DNA of 64,000 nucleotides from Candidatus Brachybacter algidus (GCA_016711705.1 JADJSK010000002.1:496001-560000), one strand, 5' to 3'. Shown: positions 18,738-28,353, counted from the stretch's first letter. A program made the numbers and translations. The notes: a model not told the origin generated them from the letters alone.

Positions 18738-19598
18738 TTACAATTCGGCTAAAAAAAGTTTAATCGCTTCAGCAACCTGCATTGGTTGCTCTTCCTGCGG
18801 AAAATGTCCGGCAGTTTCAATTTCAACTGTCATGGAATTTGGAAAACCTTCCTTAAATTTTTCTAAGTATATGTTGCTTAAGACTGGATCTTTCATGCCC
18901 CAGACAAACAAGAATGGAAGGTGAGTAATTGCTGATCTTTGGTTCCACAATTGTTCAAACCATTCTTGGTCATTGAGCAGTGAATGAGCAAATGCCAATG
19001 TGCCATTCCGTTGTTTTCTATTCTCGAAAGGACGTGTGAATTGTGCTTTCATTTTTGTGGATAATTTACTGTCACCAAAACTTGACGGCAGAATGTATTT
19101 GGCGGAAAAGTTTAGATATTTATAAAGAAAGGGTAGGAGAGGGCTCTTTAAAATCCTTTTTAATTTTAAATACTTCGGATCCCCTTCACTGCTCCACAAC
19201 CATGAGTTGAGCACAGTAATACGTTTAATTAATTGAGAATTACGGATGGCAAAATCCAACCCAATTGGTCCTCCAAAATCATGCAGAACTAAAGTTATAT
19301 TTTTCAGCCCAAGCTCTAACACAAATTTTTCTAATGTCCAGCTATGATTTTGCGTCGAATAATCATAAAATTCAGGTTTATCTGAAAGCCCAAATCCTAC
19401 ATGATCAATAGCGATACATCGATAATTTTTACTTAAAGATTTAATGACATTTCTAAAATCGAAGCTCCATGAAGGGGTGCCGTGAATAAATAGAATTGTT
19501 TCTCCTTGACCCTCATCAATATAATGCATTTGATGGCCATTGACATTAAAATAGTTTGAATTAAAAGGATACTCTTTTTTGTCCAACCAGCAGTTCAT
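18738..19598 (-). CDS. Alpha/beta hydrolase, haloalkane dehalogenase/epoxide hydrolase-like
   Basis: 286 aa. Oxyanion block FIHGTPSWSFDFR, nucleophile elbow LVLHDFGGPIGLDFA with Asp rather than Ser (about residue 106), acid in FVWGMKDPVL and catalytic His in AGHFPQEEQP. Asp nucleophile places it with haloalkane dehalogenases and epoxide hydrolases. The residue after the nucleophile is Phe, where dehalogenases nearly always have the halide-binding Trp, so dehalogenation is doubtful. It follows the Crp/Fnr gene by 68 nt on the same strand. Confidence 0.8.
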   Translation of the reverse strand: MNCWLDKKEYPFNSNYFNVNGHQMHYIDEGQGETILFIHGTPSWSFDFRNVIKSLSKNYRCIAIDHVGFGLSDKPEFYDYSTQNHSWTLEKFVLELGLKNITLVLHDFGGPIGLDFAIRNSQLIKRITVLNSWLWSSEGDPKYLKLKRILKSPLLPFLYKYLNFSAKYILPSSFGDSKLSTKMKAQFTRPFENRKQRNGTLAFAHSLLNDQEWFEQLWNQRSAITHLPFLFVWGMKDPVLSNIYLEKFKEGFPNSMTVEIETAGHFPQEEQPMQVAEAIKLFLAEL

Positions 19599-19666
19599 AT
19601 TCGTCTATCTTTTGTTGATGCAAAGGTCATTGCAAAAAAAGATATCAGGATTGGTTTATACCAACA

Positions 19667-20233
19667 TCAAATCTTTACTTTATTAAATAGTTTACTAAAA
19701 TTTGTTGCATCAATTCCCAAGTAAGATGCAAGATATTTATGTGGGACTGGATGAAGTAGGTGCGGGCTTCTTTTACAAAAAGTTAAAAATCTTTCTTCCA
19801 TTGATTGTGAATGAAGTTCAATGTGTCGATTGATAAGTCCCGCCAAAACAGCTTCAGTCATCTTTCTAATTAATCTTTCAAAAGAATGAGATTTTTTAAG
19901 AAGAAGCTGCATATCTTCATAAGATAAATATTCCATCTCACTGTCTTCAAGACAGGTTAAATAATACTTGGAAGGTGTCTGTGATGAGAAAGATTCAGGT
20001 ATTGCACAAAGGCCAGGGTGATAAGTAAATGCAATTACATGTTTTTTATCATCAGTCTCGAAATAGGACATTTGAACTCCTGATTTCACAAAATATAATT
20101 CTTTCTGAATCTGACCGGGAACGACGATTAAATCACCTTTTTTAAAGGTTTTAATTCTTAAAAGATCAGTAATTAATGAAACATCATTCTCGGATATATC
20201 ATCAATCAAATTAAAAAAATCCTTCCAGGTCAT
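19667..20233 (-). CDS. Crp/Fnr-family transcriptional regulator
   Basis: 188 aa. Cyclic-nucleotide-type beta barrel (about 20-115: FKKGDLIVVPGQIQKELYFV, with SGVQMSYF) and a C-terminal winged helix (about 140-188: ERFLTFCKRSPHLLHPVP, then YLASYLGIDATNFSKLFNKV). It lacks the arginine/glutamate cAMP-binding signature, as do most Bacteroidota members. Upstream of and co-directional with the hydrolase gene, which it may control. Confidence 0.85.
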   Translation of the reverse strand: MTWKDFFNLIDDISENDVSLITDLLRIKTFKKGDLIVVPGQIQKELYFVKSGVQMSYFETDDKKHVIAFTYHPGLCAIPESFSSQTPSKYYLTCLEDSEMEYLSYEDMQLLLKKSHSFERLIRKMTEAVLAGLINRHIELHSQSMEERFLTFCKRSPHLLHPVPHKYLASYLGIDATNFSKLFNKVKI

Positions 20234-20276
20234 ACAGGTCTAATTGTTAATTATTATTTTTTAATTATTACTCGGT

Positions 20277-20358
20277 CTGAGGTCTGAGGTCTGAAATTAG
20301 AAATTAGAAGTTAGAAGTTAGAAGTCTGAAGTCTGAAATTAGAAATTAGAAGTTAGAA
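20277..20358. repeat. Heptamer array (GAAGTTA/GAAGTCT)n
   Basis: About eleven degenerate units (GGTCTGA, GAAATTA, GAAGTTA, GAAGTCT) between the Crp/Fnr start and the GNAT stop. Confidence 0.85.
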
Positions 20359-20400
20359 GGGGGCTCCAAAACTACGTATTACTTATCGCCCGATCTCCCA

Positions 20401-20850
20401 TCACCCATTCTCACTCATCTTATATTCAATCCATTCATCATAGCTCATCTCAAACTTTATTTCCGATTCACTGCGGCTTACTTCTGTCCAACCATGCATT
20501 TTATAAAAGTTTTCAGCTCTTGTATTCGAACCAGTTGTTAACCAAAGCTTCTCCCTACTTTCTGAAAAATACCAATCCAACATGGCTTGGTGAAGTTGTC
20601 TCCCATATCCACGTCCTTCATATTCCGGAAGTAAAAAAAGTGCCCAAATACTATGCCCTATGAGGTCAGCAATTGCGAATCCAATAATTTTGCCATCAAC
20701 AAAGGTGACCCACCCTTTACCCCGACTCAGTAGGTATTCCTCTACATCTGCGTCTTTTATCCTATTCGGGCTGGATAATTTATTTTCCTTGACAGAATTT
20801 CTTACGATCTGTAATTCAGGAATGTCAGATATTGTTGCAATTCGGATCAA
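20401..20850 (-). CDS. GNAT-family N-acetyltransferase
   Basis: 149 aa. Single GNAT domain: RIATISDIPELQIVRNSVKE at the start, WALFLLPEYEGRGYGRQLHQ (acetyl-CoA pyrophosphate loop EGRGYG) and LWLTTGSNTRAENFYKMHGW near the end. Cytoplasmic acetyltransferase of unknown substrate. Monocistronic. Confidence 0.85.
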   Translation of the reverse strand: MIRIATISDIPELQIVRNSVKENKLSSPNRIKDADVEEYLLSRGKGWVTFVDGKIIGFAIADLIGHSIWALFLLPEYEGRGYGRQLHQAMLDWYFSESREKLWLTTGSNTRAENFYKMHGWTEVSRSESEIKFEMSYDEWIEYKMSENG

Positions 20851-21100
20851 ATCAGCCTAATTTTTATTATTAAATTTTAAATTACACTCGCATAGATGGA
20901 AATAACTTTCTTTGGATTACACCAAGCTAATAAAAAATGAAATTAAGATGTTGTGGTTATGAAATTTAAAAACAAGATTGAATTTTATTAAATATTTTCA
21001 ATTACAAATATACAATATTGATTTTATTTTAAACTAGTATTTTGATGATTTGATATGTACACAATTGGTTTGATTTTTTGCTTTAATTTGGATGAAATGA

Positions 21101-21134
21101 TTGCAGTGTGTTTTAAGATACTTTACTAATTTTG
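21101..21134 (+). promoter_or_regulatory. Candidate promoter of map
   Basis: TAATTTTG at 21127-21134 matches TAnnTTTG; TTG at 21101-21103 could be the -33 element (23-nt gap, slightly long). The predicted leader is about 55 nt. Confidence 0.4.
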
Positions 21135-21196
21135 CAACACAATTATTTTTTGGAAACTAAGCATAGTTCACAAGTACTAATAAACAATTGGATGAT

Positions 21197-21961
21197 ATGT
21201 CAATAACTACAGAAGCAGAAATGGCTGGTATGAAACAAATTAGTGAGGCAGTAGCTTCAACTCTTAAAGCTATGAGGGAATATTGTCAAGTTGGCATGTC
21301 CACAATTGAAGTGGATGAATTCGGCGGCAAAATGCTTCATGAGATGGGAGCTAAATCAGCTCCTAAACTAACTTATGGCTTTCCCGGATTTACATGTATT
21401 AGTGTTAACAATGAGGTGGCGCATGGCATTCCGACTGAGGATAAGATACTTCAGGAAGGAGATTTAATAAATATAGATGTATCTGCTGAAATGGGCGGAT
21501 TCTGGTCAGATAATGGCGGTTCATTTGTCTTGGGAGAAGACTTTCATGGGCATTTAAAGTTGGTGGATGCATCGAAATCTATTTTGCGCAAAGCTATCTA
21601 TAGCATTAAAGGTGGGATGCGAATCGCTGACCTTGGTGCGCTTATCGAATCTGAAGCCAAGAAATCAGGCTATAAGGTTATTAAAAACCTGACTGGTCAC
21701 GGTATAGGAAGAAGTCTTCACGAAGAACCTCGTGAGATCGCAAATTACAGAGACGGATTTAACTTCCAGCGTTTTAAAAAGAATTCAGTAGTTGCCATTG
21801 AAACATTTATTTCCACAAATTCTACGATTGCCAATACACAAGAAGATGGGTGGACACTTATCGGTAATAAAGGTGGATATGTAGCTCAGCATGAACATAC
21901 CATCGTTATCACTGACGGACAACCTATCATTCTTACTGCGTTGAATGGAATATGGAATTGA
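21197..21961 (+). CDS. map: Type I methionine aminopeptidase
   Basis: 254 aa from the ATG at 21197; a TTG three codons upstream is also open, but the ATG is the likely start. Removes the initiator Met from new proteins. All five metal ligands of the family are seen: Asp in LINIDVS, Asp in GFWSDNGG, His in GHGIGRSLHEEP, Glu in AIETF and Glu in QHEHT. It lacks the N-terminal zinc-finger or SH3 extension, so class Ia. The window does not show the usual ribosomal-protein context (secY/infA), so this may be a second, stand-alone copy. Confidence 0.88.
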   Translation: MSITTEAEMAGMKQISEAVASTLKAMREYCQVGMSTIEVDEFGGKMLHEMGAKSAPKLTYGFPGFTCISVNNEVAHGIPTEDKILQEGDLINIDVSAEMGGFWSDNGGSFVLGEDFHGHLKLVDASKSILRKAIYSIKGGMRIADLGALIESEAKKSGYKVIKNLTGHGIGRSLHEEPREIANYRDGFNFQRFKKNSVVAIETFISTNSTIANTQEDGWTLIGNKGGYVAQHEHTIVITDGQPIILTALNGIWN

Positions 21962-21998
21962 TCTCAAGGAACAATTTTAAATTTATTACAGTTACATA

Positions 21999-22026
21999 TT
22001 GAATAAGTCCAAGCATAATAGCTTTG
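21999..22026 (+). promoter_or_regulatory. Candidate promoter of the cbpA operon
   Basis: TAGCTTTG at 22019-22026 is an exact TAnnTTTG box with TTG 17 nt before it, giving a leader of about 30 nt for the gene at 22061. Confidence 0.45.
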
Positions 22027-22060
22027 ACCATTTGATAACCTTTAATCAAAATTAAATATT

Positions 22061-22369
22061 ATGGATATGATTTTGGATAAATATGATACCTTGATGGTAG
22101 CTGTTGATGATCTAACTGCCAAAGGATATACAGATACTTTCAAGGCCAGAAAACAAGTAGTAGAGGCATTATACGCCAAGCAGGAGTTTGATCCGGAAGA
22201 CTTACGTATCGTTAAAACATACCGTTTCGATGGTATGACTAACCCATCGGACGATGTGGAATTGTTTGCAATAATGGCAAATGACGGAACCATGGGTACT
22301 CTGGTGCATTCGTACGGAGCAGAAGAGGATCAAAATGCAGACATGATCAAAAAAATTAAATTCGCATAA
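22061..22369 (+). CDS. Small conserved acidic protein, unknown function
   Basis: 102 aa, acidic, no signal or membrane segment. Blocks KYDTLMVAVDDLTAKGYTDTF and VKTYRFDGMTNPSDDVELFA are characteristic of a small Bacteroidota family. Some databases call it phosphoribosylpyrophosphate synthetase, which its size and lack of the PRPP motif do not support. Its stop codon overlaps the cbpA start by one base, so it is translated with the chaperone genes. Confidence 0.75.
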   Translation: MDMILDKYDTLMVAVDDLTAKGYTDTFKARKQVVEALYAKQEFDPEDLRIVKTYRFDGMTNPSDDVELFAIMANDGTMGTLVHSYGAEEDQNADMIKKIKFA

Positions 22370-23304
22370 TGGAGTTTATTGATTATTACAAAGTACTGGG
22401 TGTTGAAAAAACTGCTACAGCCAAAGAAATAAAGTCCGCTTACAGAAAGCTCGCTAGAAAATATCATCCTGATGTCAATTCCGGTGATAAAAGTTCAGAT
22501 GCAAAATTTAAGGAGATCAATGAAGCCAACGAAGTCTTAAGCAATGAAGAAAATCGTAAAAAATACGATCAACATGGTAAGGATTGGAAGCACGCAGATG
22601 AGATAGAAAAAATGCGTCGTCAACAAGGAGGCCGTCAAGGTTCCCAAGGACAAGGTTTTGGGAGTCAATTTGGAGGTGGACAAAGTGATTTTGGCGGATT
22701 TGGAGGCGATGGTGAAGGCGCAGACTTTTCAGATTTTTTCCAAAATATGTTTGGTAGAGGTAATGGGGGACAAAGCAGAACTTCAGGAAAATTTAAGGGG
22801 CAGGATTACAATGCTGAATTGCAATTAAACTTGACTGATGTTTTTAAAACACACCAGCAGGTACTTACGGTAAATAATAGTAAAATACGGCTTACTATAC
22901 CTGCTGGTGTGGAAGATGGGCAGACCATAAAAATAAACGGTAAAGGTGCGCCTGGAGTCAATGGTGGTCCACATGGTGATCTTTACATCCGTTTTTCTAT
23001 AAATAACAATACCTCATTCAAACGAGATGCTTCCAATTTATACAGTAATATTGATCTCGATCTTTATACTGCCCTGTTAGGAGGGGAAGCCCAGATCAAG
23101 ACTTTTGACGGCGAAGTGAAATTAAAAGTCAGTCCCGGAATTCAAACCGGAACAAAAGTTAAATTGAAAGGAAAAGGATTTCCCGTATATAAAAAAGATG
23201 GCGAATTTGGCGATTTGATTGTAACCTACAATATCAAAAATCCTGTAAATCTGACAGAAAGGGAAAAGGAATTATTTGAAGAACTTAAAAAACTTCGATC
23301 ATGA
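22369..23304 (+). CDS. cbpA: DnaJ-class co-chaperone CbpA
   Basis: 311 aa. J domain at 1-70 with HPD in ARKYHPDVNSG; Gly/Phe-rich linker about 85-150 (GFGSQFGGGQSDFGGFGGDG); two C-terminal substrate-binding domains (about 145-300) without the zinc-finger insert of DnaJ. Stimulates DnaK ATPase. It overlaps cbpM by 4 nt, the same pairing as in E. coli, which supports CbpA rather than another J protein. Confidence 0.92.
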   Translation: MEFIDYYKVLGVEKTATAKEIKSAYRKLARKYHPDVNSGDKSSDAKFKEINEANEVLSNEENRKKYDQHGKDWKHADEIEKMRRQQGGRQGSQGQGFGSQFGGGQSDFGGFGGDGEGADFSDFFQNMFGRGNGGQSRTSGKFKGQDYNAELQLNLTDVFKTHQQVLTVNNSKIRLTIPAGVEDGQTIKINGKGAPGVNGGPHGDLYIRFSINNNTSFKRDASNLYSNIDLDLYTALLGGEAQIKTFDGEVKLKVSPGIQTGTKVKLKGKGFPVYKKDGEFGDLIVTYNIKNPVNLTEREKELFEELKKLRS

Positions 23305-23594
23305 AAGGCGACGGATTAATTTTGGTTAAAACCATTTGTATTCAATATGAAGTAGAATATTCATTTATTGAAGAACTTCAAAATTATGGCCTGATTGTAA
23401 TCCATGATGAGGAAAATGACAAGTATCTGGAAGCGGAACGTTTGACTGATCTCGAAAAGATGATTCGACTTCATCAGGAACTCAACATTAATCTTGAGGG
23501 CATAGATGTTATTTTAAACTTGATGGAAAAGATCGATCATTTGAAGTATGAATTAAGTGCAGTAAAGAACAGACTCTTGCTATTGGAAGATTAA
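23301..23594 (+). CDS. cbpM: Chaperone modulator CbpM
   Basis: 97 aa MerR-like helical protein. In E. coli CbpM binds the J domain of CbpA and inhibits it. The sequence shows an N-terminal helix-turn-helix-like part and a C-terminal coil (IDVILNLMEKIDHLKYELSAV). The call depends mainly on size, fold pattern and its 4-nt overlap with cbpA. Confidence 0.8.
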   Translation: MKGDGLILVKTICIQYEVEYSFIEELQNYGLIVIHDEENDKYLEAERLTDLEKMIRLHQELNINLEGIDVILNLMEKIDHLKYELSAVKNRLLLLED

Positions 23595-23775
23595 GACGAA
23601 TTAATTTATATTACTACCTCAATAGAGTCTTTATTTTGGCAGTTTGATTTACATCTCAATAATATAACACTACTATTTTATTCTGCAAGGCTTCCTTTTT
23701 TTTATTTTACATTTCAAGCCAAAATGGTAAGATTCATAATTTATCAATAGATTTACTTTGCAAACAAATTTTCCA

Positions 23776-24465
23776 ATGAAATATTTATTCCTGACAATTG
23801 TTATTCTTTTTAACTTAAGTGTCATCGGTCAAAATAAAGACTGGGCAAACCTTAGTAAATACTCCTCAGAAAATAAAACACTAATGCCGCTCTCAATGAA
23901 GGAAAAAAGAATCGTTTTCATGGGAAATTCTATCACGGAAGGATGGAAAAATACAGATCCCGGATTTTTTGAAGGTAGGCCGTATATAGATCGGGGCATT
24001 AGTGGACAGACTACGCCACAAATGCTTATCAGATTCAGACCTGATGTTATCGACCTCAAGCCGGCTATTGTAATCATTTTGGCAGGAATCAATGATATTG
24101 CCGAGAATACTGGACCAATGACCTTGGAAGAAACTGCCGGGAATATCTTTTCTATGGCGCAATTGGCGAAAGCAGCTAATATAAAAGTCATCATTTCTTC
24201 CGTTCTTCCTGCCAATACCTTCCCTTGGCGGCCAGAGATAAAACCAGCAGAAAAAGTGATAGAATTAAACATATTACTCAAGCAGTATTGCGAGGAGAAT
24301 AGGATTACTTACCTTGACTATTATAGCCATATGGTAGATGACAAAAAAGGCTTGGATCCAAGATACGGAGATGACGGCGTACACCCCAATCTAGCCGGAT
24401 ATAAAGTGATGGAAGGCCTAGTTGAAAACGCTATAAAATCAGCACTAGAGAAAAATGGCAAATAA
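23776..24465 (+). CDS. Secreted SGNH/GDSL-family hydrolase
   Basis: 229 aa from the ATG at 23776, which gives a clean signal peptide (YLFLTIVILFNLSVIG); the frame extends six codons further up. Blocks I-V of SGNH esterases: FMGNSITEG (Ser nucleophile), GISGQTT, ILAGINDI and DDGVHPNLAGY (Asp-His). Likely a deacetylase or esterase acting on carbohydrate in the periplasm. First gene of a tight operon: it overlaps the next gene by 11 nt. Confidence 0.85.
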   Translation: MKYLFLTIVILFNLSVIGQNKDWANLSKYSSENKTLMPLSMKEKRIVFMGNSITEGWKNTDPGFFEGRPYIDRGISGQTTPQMLIRFRPDVIDLKPAIVIILAGINDIAENTGPMTLEETAGNIFSMAQLAKAANIKVIISSVLPANTFPWRPEIKPAEKVIELNILLKQYCEENRITYLDYYSHMVDDKKGLDPRYGDDGVHPNLAGYKVMEGLVENAIKSALEKNGK

Positions 24466-24757
24466 AACCTCTCAGCACATTCTCTCTACTTCAGCCAATC
24501 TTCTAGGGTTCTGCTTATTTATTATTACTTCTCTCCACTTGACAAATAGATCTGAAAATAGCCTCATCGATGAATTTACTTCCATCGTTGCTTTATCACT
24601 TACCATATCCTCTGCATTATCTTTTTTTTCAATCAGGACTGAGAATCATATCTTAGAAATTAAGTTAGAAAAAATTGCTGATTATTTCTTTATGGCTTCG
24701 CTACTTGGTATTTTTGTTATTATTGTATTTATAACATTTAAATTTTGGTTAAAGTAA
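24455..24757 (+). CDS. Small membrane protein, unknown function
   Basis: 100 aa with three hydrophobic segments (about 11-28, 42-60 and 73-96). Family not recognised. It overlaps the SGNH gene and sits 1 nt before the DUF1003 gene, so it is certainly part of that operon. A membrane partner of the DUF1003 protein is conceivable. Confidence 0.65.
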   Translation: MANKTSQHILSTSANLLGFCLFIITSLHLTNRSENSLIDEFTSIVALSLTISSALSFFSIRTENHILEIKLEKIADYFFMASLLGIFVIIVFITFKFWLK

Positions 24758-24758
24758 T

Positions 24759-25298
24759 ATGGAAAGAGATGCAGATGTTCTGATGGCAAATGAAAAGGAG
24801 CAATTAACTAAATTGCAAAAAATAGTCCAAAAATCCATCGAGGATGAAAATTTGATTGTTGAAAATCTCTTGCACCCGCCTATAGAAACAATGACTGTTG
24901 GCCAAAAAGTATCTGATAAAGTAGCGAGATTTGGTGGCAGCTGGTCCTTTATAATTACCTTTATGGTAATACTTATTGTTTGGATTGCTTTCAATGCAAC
25001 TCTTCCAAAGGCAGACCAATTCGATCCTTTCCCTTTTATACTAATGAATTTGATATTATCCTGTATTGCTGCACTCCAAGCGCCAATTATTATGATGAGT
25101 CAAAATAGGCAAGAAGAGAAAGATCGCAAACAAAATGTAAATGATTATATGATCAATATGAAAGCAGAAATGGAGATCAAAGCATTGCATCAGAAGATAG
25201 ATCTGCTCCTCGAAGACGAGATCAGAGTTTTATTTGACAGTCAAGCCAAACAGCTTGAAATGCTGAAAAGGATTGAAGAAAAAATAAATAAAATCTAG
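24759..25298 (+). CDS. DUF1003 membrane protein
   Basis: 179 aa. N-terminal cytosolic helix, then the two membrane helices of DUF1003 (SWSFIITFMVILIVWIAF and PFILMNLILSCIAALQAP), followed by IIMMSQNRQEEKDR, the family signature, and a C-terminal coiled coil (MEIKALHQKIDLLLEDEI). Function of the family is unknown. Confidence 0.88.
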   Translation: MERDADVLMANEKEQLTKLQKIVQKSIEDENLIVENLLHPPIETMTVGQKVSDKVARFGGSWSFIITFMVILIVWIAFNATLPKADQFDPFPFILMNLILSCIAALQAPIIMMSQNRQEEKDRKQNVNDYMINMKAEMEIKALHQKIDLLLEDEIRVLFDSQAKQLEMLKRIEEKINKI

Positions 25299-25301
25299 AT
25301 T

Positions 25302-26801
25302 ATGAGGAAGATGTTTTTCCTATTGGCTTTTATCTTTTTTTATAATTTCTGCTATGCTGGACAATGGATCATCGGCCACGGTCAAACTTACAAAATGCCC
25401 AGTGAGATCGTTAATTTAATTCACGATGGCGATACGATATATATTGCTCCCGGCGTATATGAACAAGATGCTTGTAAATGGAAGAACAAGAATTTAGTTT
25501 TCTATGGTATGGGCACCGGCCAATGGAAAACTACTTTTAAATATACTGGCAATATACCAAACGGAAAAGGTATTTGGGTGTTTGAAAATCCGGGGCAAAA
25601 TGATAATATATACATTGAAAATATTGATTTCGATGGAGCCCAAGTATCTGACAATGATGGAGGGAATGGCGCGGCTATCAGATTTCAGGCAAAAAACTTA
25701 GAAGTCCTTTTTTGTGGGTTCAAAAACTGTCAGAATGGAATACTGGAAGGCCATAATGCCGTAGCCGGAAGCAATGTAAAATTGCATTATTGCTACTTTT
25801 TTAATAATGGCTACCAGGAAGAAAACAACCCGAATCATTCAGGATACGAACACAACATATACATAAGTGCCAGTACTGATACATTGCACGTGGAAAATTG
25901 TCTATTTCATCACCCAAGAGGGCAGGCCAATTCTTTGAAAACACGAGCTTTAAATTCTTTTATTCTCTACAACATGTTTGATGAAGAAGATGGAAATGGA
26001 AGCTATGAGATTAACATAGCTCAAGGTGGCAACAATATAATCATGGGTAATGTCATCATCCAGGGAACATCCGGAGCCAATCACAGTATAATAGGCTTTG
26101 ATGAAGCTATCAATCCGGTCAACGAATTGTACTTTGTGAATAATACAGTGATTAATAAATTTCCTGGAAACAATCGATATTTTAATATATCACCTTCATC
26201 TGGAATTACTGCCTTTAAAATTTATAATAATATTTTTGCCTCAATCCCAGCTGCCAACAATACGTTTATTTCAGGAAATATTCCGGCTGCTATGGATTCA
26301 TCTCATAATTATTACGCGGAGAATTATCTTGAAACCGGCTTTGTCTCACCTGAAGTAAATGATTTTTCAATACCAAAGGAAGCAACAAACCTTATAGACC
26401 AAGGGACCGATGCGGGCTTTACTAATTCAGGATTTTCTTTGCTGCCTCAATTTAGTCATAATAATTACTATAACCTGCTGTTAGAAAGACCGCTTTATGG
26501 TAATGCAATCGATATTGGCGCATATGAATACAGCTTCGTCTCGAAAGGCAACAGGCAAAAGGAAATTGACATTAAGATATATCCAAATCCTTCAAGCGGA
26601 TCATTCAATATTGAATATCCTGACATAAATAGTTACAAGATAAAAATTACAGACATTTCGGGAAATGAAGTCAATTATTCCAAGAATATTGCAGGGAAAA
26701 ATGTTTCTAAAATTGAATTGAATAATCCAACAAATGGAATATTAATACTAACAATATATTCAGACAATCAATTGTTGTCTACAAAGATAATTGCACTATA
26801 A
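25302..26801 (+). CDS. T9SS-secreted right-handed beta-helix protein
   Basis: 499 aa. Signal peptide (MFFLLAFIFFYNFCYAG); parallel beta-helix repeats from about 40 to 390 (IYIENIDFDGAQ, LEVLFCGFKNCQNGI, LHVENCLFHHPRG, NELYFVNNTVINKF), as in pectate-lyase-like and alginate-lyase-like proteins; and a C-terminal sorting domain (IYPNPSSGSFNIEYPD). Probably a surface polysaccharide lyase or binding protein; no catalytic residues are assignable. Three nt after the DUF1003 gene. Confidence 0.8.
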   Translation: MRKMFFLLAFIFFYNFCYAGQWIIGHGQTYKMPSEIVNLIHDGDTIYIAPGVYEQDACKWKNKNLVFYGMGTGQWKTTFKYTGNIPNGKGIWVFENPGQNDNIYIENIDFDGAQVSDNDGGNGAAIRFQAKNLEVLFCGFKNCQNGILEGHNAVAGSNVKLHYCYFFNNGYQEENNPNHSGYEHNIYISASTDTLHVENCLFHHPRGQANSLKTRALNSFILYNMFDEEDGNGSYEINIAQGGNNIIMGNVIIQGTSGANHSIIGFDEAINPVNELYFVNNTVINKFPGNNRYFNISPSSGITAFKIYNNIFASIPAANNTFISGNIPAAMDSSHNYYAENYLETGFVSPEVNDFSIPKEATNLIDQGTDAGFTNSGFSLLPQFSHNNYYNLLLERPLYGNAIDIGAYEYSFVSKGNRQKEIDIKIYPNPSSGSFNIEYPDINSYKIKITDISGNEVNYSKNIAGKNVSKIELNNPTNGILILTIYSDNQLLSTKIIAL

Positions 26802-26810
26802 AAGGCTTAT

Positions 26811-27731
26811 ATGTCAGGAAACAAAAATGAAGATGAAATATCTAAACTTCATCCAAGAAATAAACACTTAGGATTATACGATTTTAAATCCTTAACCACT
26901 GTTTATCCTGAACTTTCAAGCTTTGTCAAACTCAATACTTTTGGCAATGAATCTATCAGTTTCTTCGATCCAAAGGCTGTAAAATCTTTAAACAGTGCAT
27001 TGTTAAAACTTTATTACAGAATCGATAATTGGGATATTCCCGAAGGATACTTATGTCCTCCAATTCCCGGAAGGGCCGATTATATTCATAACCTTGCAGA
27101 CCTTATTAATCATAATGAAATTTCGCAAATTACAACTCAAATAAAGATTCTCGACATTGGTGTTGGAGCGAATTGCATTTATCCAATTATTGGTAGTCAC
27201 GAATATGGCTGGAAGTTTACTGGAGTTGAAATCGATGAAGTAGCTTACAATTCAGCACAAAATATAATTACAGCAAATCAAATTCTGAAGGATAATGTAG
27301 AGCTCAGATATCAAAATAATGCTGAGCTAATATTTTTTAATGTCATCAAGAAAGATGATTATTTTGAAGCAAGTATGTGCAATCCTCCCTTTCATAGTTC
27401 TGCAGAAGAAGCAATGAAGGGAAGTTTACGCAAGACCAAAGGAATTCAAAAGCACAAGAATATAAAAGAAATCAAACCAATATTAAATTTTGGCGGACAA
27501 GCACATGAACTATGGTGTGCCGGTGGAGAAGCAGCTTTTATTCACAACATGATCATTGAAAGTGTAGATTTTGCAAGACAAGTAAACTGGTTCACTACGC
27601 TGGTCTCCAAAGAAACAAACTTGCCCAAAATTTACAAATTATTAGAGAAAGTTAATGCAAAAAAGGTGCAAACTATTAACATGTCGCAGGGAAACAAAAC
27701 CAGTCGGATAGTCGCATGGACATACAATTGA
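26811..27731 (+). CDS. rlmF: 23S rRNA (adenine(1618)-N6)-methyltransferase
   Basis: 306 aa. Class I SAM fold: motif I ILDIGVGANCIYPIIG and catalytic MCNPPFHSS (NPPF typical of N6-adenine methyltransferases). The N terminus LHPRNKHLGLYDFKSLTTVYPEL and the GGEAAFIHNMIIES block are hallmarks of RlmF. Methylates A1618 (E. coli numbering) of 23S rRNA. Last gene of the 23776-27731 operon, 9 nt after the beta-helix gene. Confidence 0.93.
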   Translation: MSGNKNEDEISKLHPRNKHLGLYDFKSLTTVYPELSSFVKLNTFGNESISFFDPKAVKSLNSALLKLYYRIDNWDIPEGYLCPPIPGRADYIHNLADLINHNEISQITTQIKILDIGVGANCIYPIIGSHEYGWKFTGVEIDEVAYNSAQNIITANQILKDNVELRYQNNAELIFFNVIKKDDYFEASMCNPPFHSSAEEAMKGSLRKTKGIQKHKNIKEIKPILNFGGQAHELWCAGGEAAFIHNMIIESVDFARQVNWFTTLVSKETNLPKIYKLLEKVNAKKVQTINMSQGNKTSRIVAWTYN

Positions 27732-27842
27732 GGAGTATTATTTGCATTTTAGTGAACTAACATTTTTAGAACTGCGTTATAAAATAAAATTCAAAAGAGT
27801 TATTTCAGCTTATCCTTTCTATTTATAAATAAAAAATTAAAG

Positions 27843-28341
27843 ATGAAAAAATTAATTGGTGTAATTGTTATGTCTCTTGTATTGAGCATGTCTTGGACAG
27901 CTTGTAGTAATGAATCAAAACAACATGCAGAAGATGCTAAAACAAATATGAATGAAGCTGGACAGGATATGAAAGAATCTGCAAACGCAGCAGCATCTGA
28001 GGCTAAAGCAAAAGCTGAAGCGGATTGGATAGCATTTAAATCTGAGACTGAACAGAAATTAAATGAAATTGAGGCGGATATAAACGAAAGAGAGGCAAAA
28101 AATTTCTAAAGAAGGAAAAGCAACCAAAGAACAATTGAGGGTTGAGCTTGAAAAGGATAAAAATAATTTGAAAGAAATGAAGGAAAAGTTAAATAAGAAA
28201 AATGATGAATTTCAAGAAGATATGAAAAACTTTAATGATGATGTATCTATTAAATCTGAGGAGTTTAAAAAGGAATTTAAATCTGACATGGACAGATTAG
28301 GCGATGCAATAAAAGATGTATTCAAAAAAAACGATAAGTAA
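27843..28341 (+). CDS. Helical lipoprotein, frameshifted
   Basis: About 166 aa when repaired. Lipoprotein signal (VIVMSLVLSMSWTAC), then an uninterrupted Lys/Glu/Ala-rich amphipathic helix reminiscent of YtxH/apolipoprotein-like proteins. The frame ends at 28109 because of one extra A in the run 28097-28102. Skipping it reads EAKISKEGKATKEQLRVELE straight into the frame that ends at 28341. The downstream part should not be taken as a separate gene. Probably envelope-associated; role unknown. Confidence 0.75.
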
Positions 28342-28353
28342 TTTTTAATTGTT

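Noticed and set aside
22061..22369. Phosphoribosylpyrophosphate synthetase annotation
   Set aside because: Only 102 aa and no PRPP-binding loop.
28135..28341. Separate 68-codon gene after the helical lipoprotein
   Set aside because: It is the same protein continuing in another frame after one extra A at 28097-28102.
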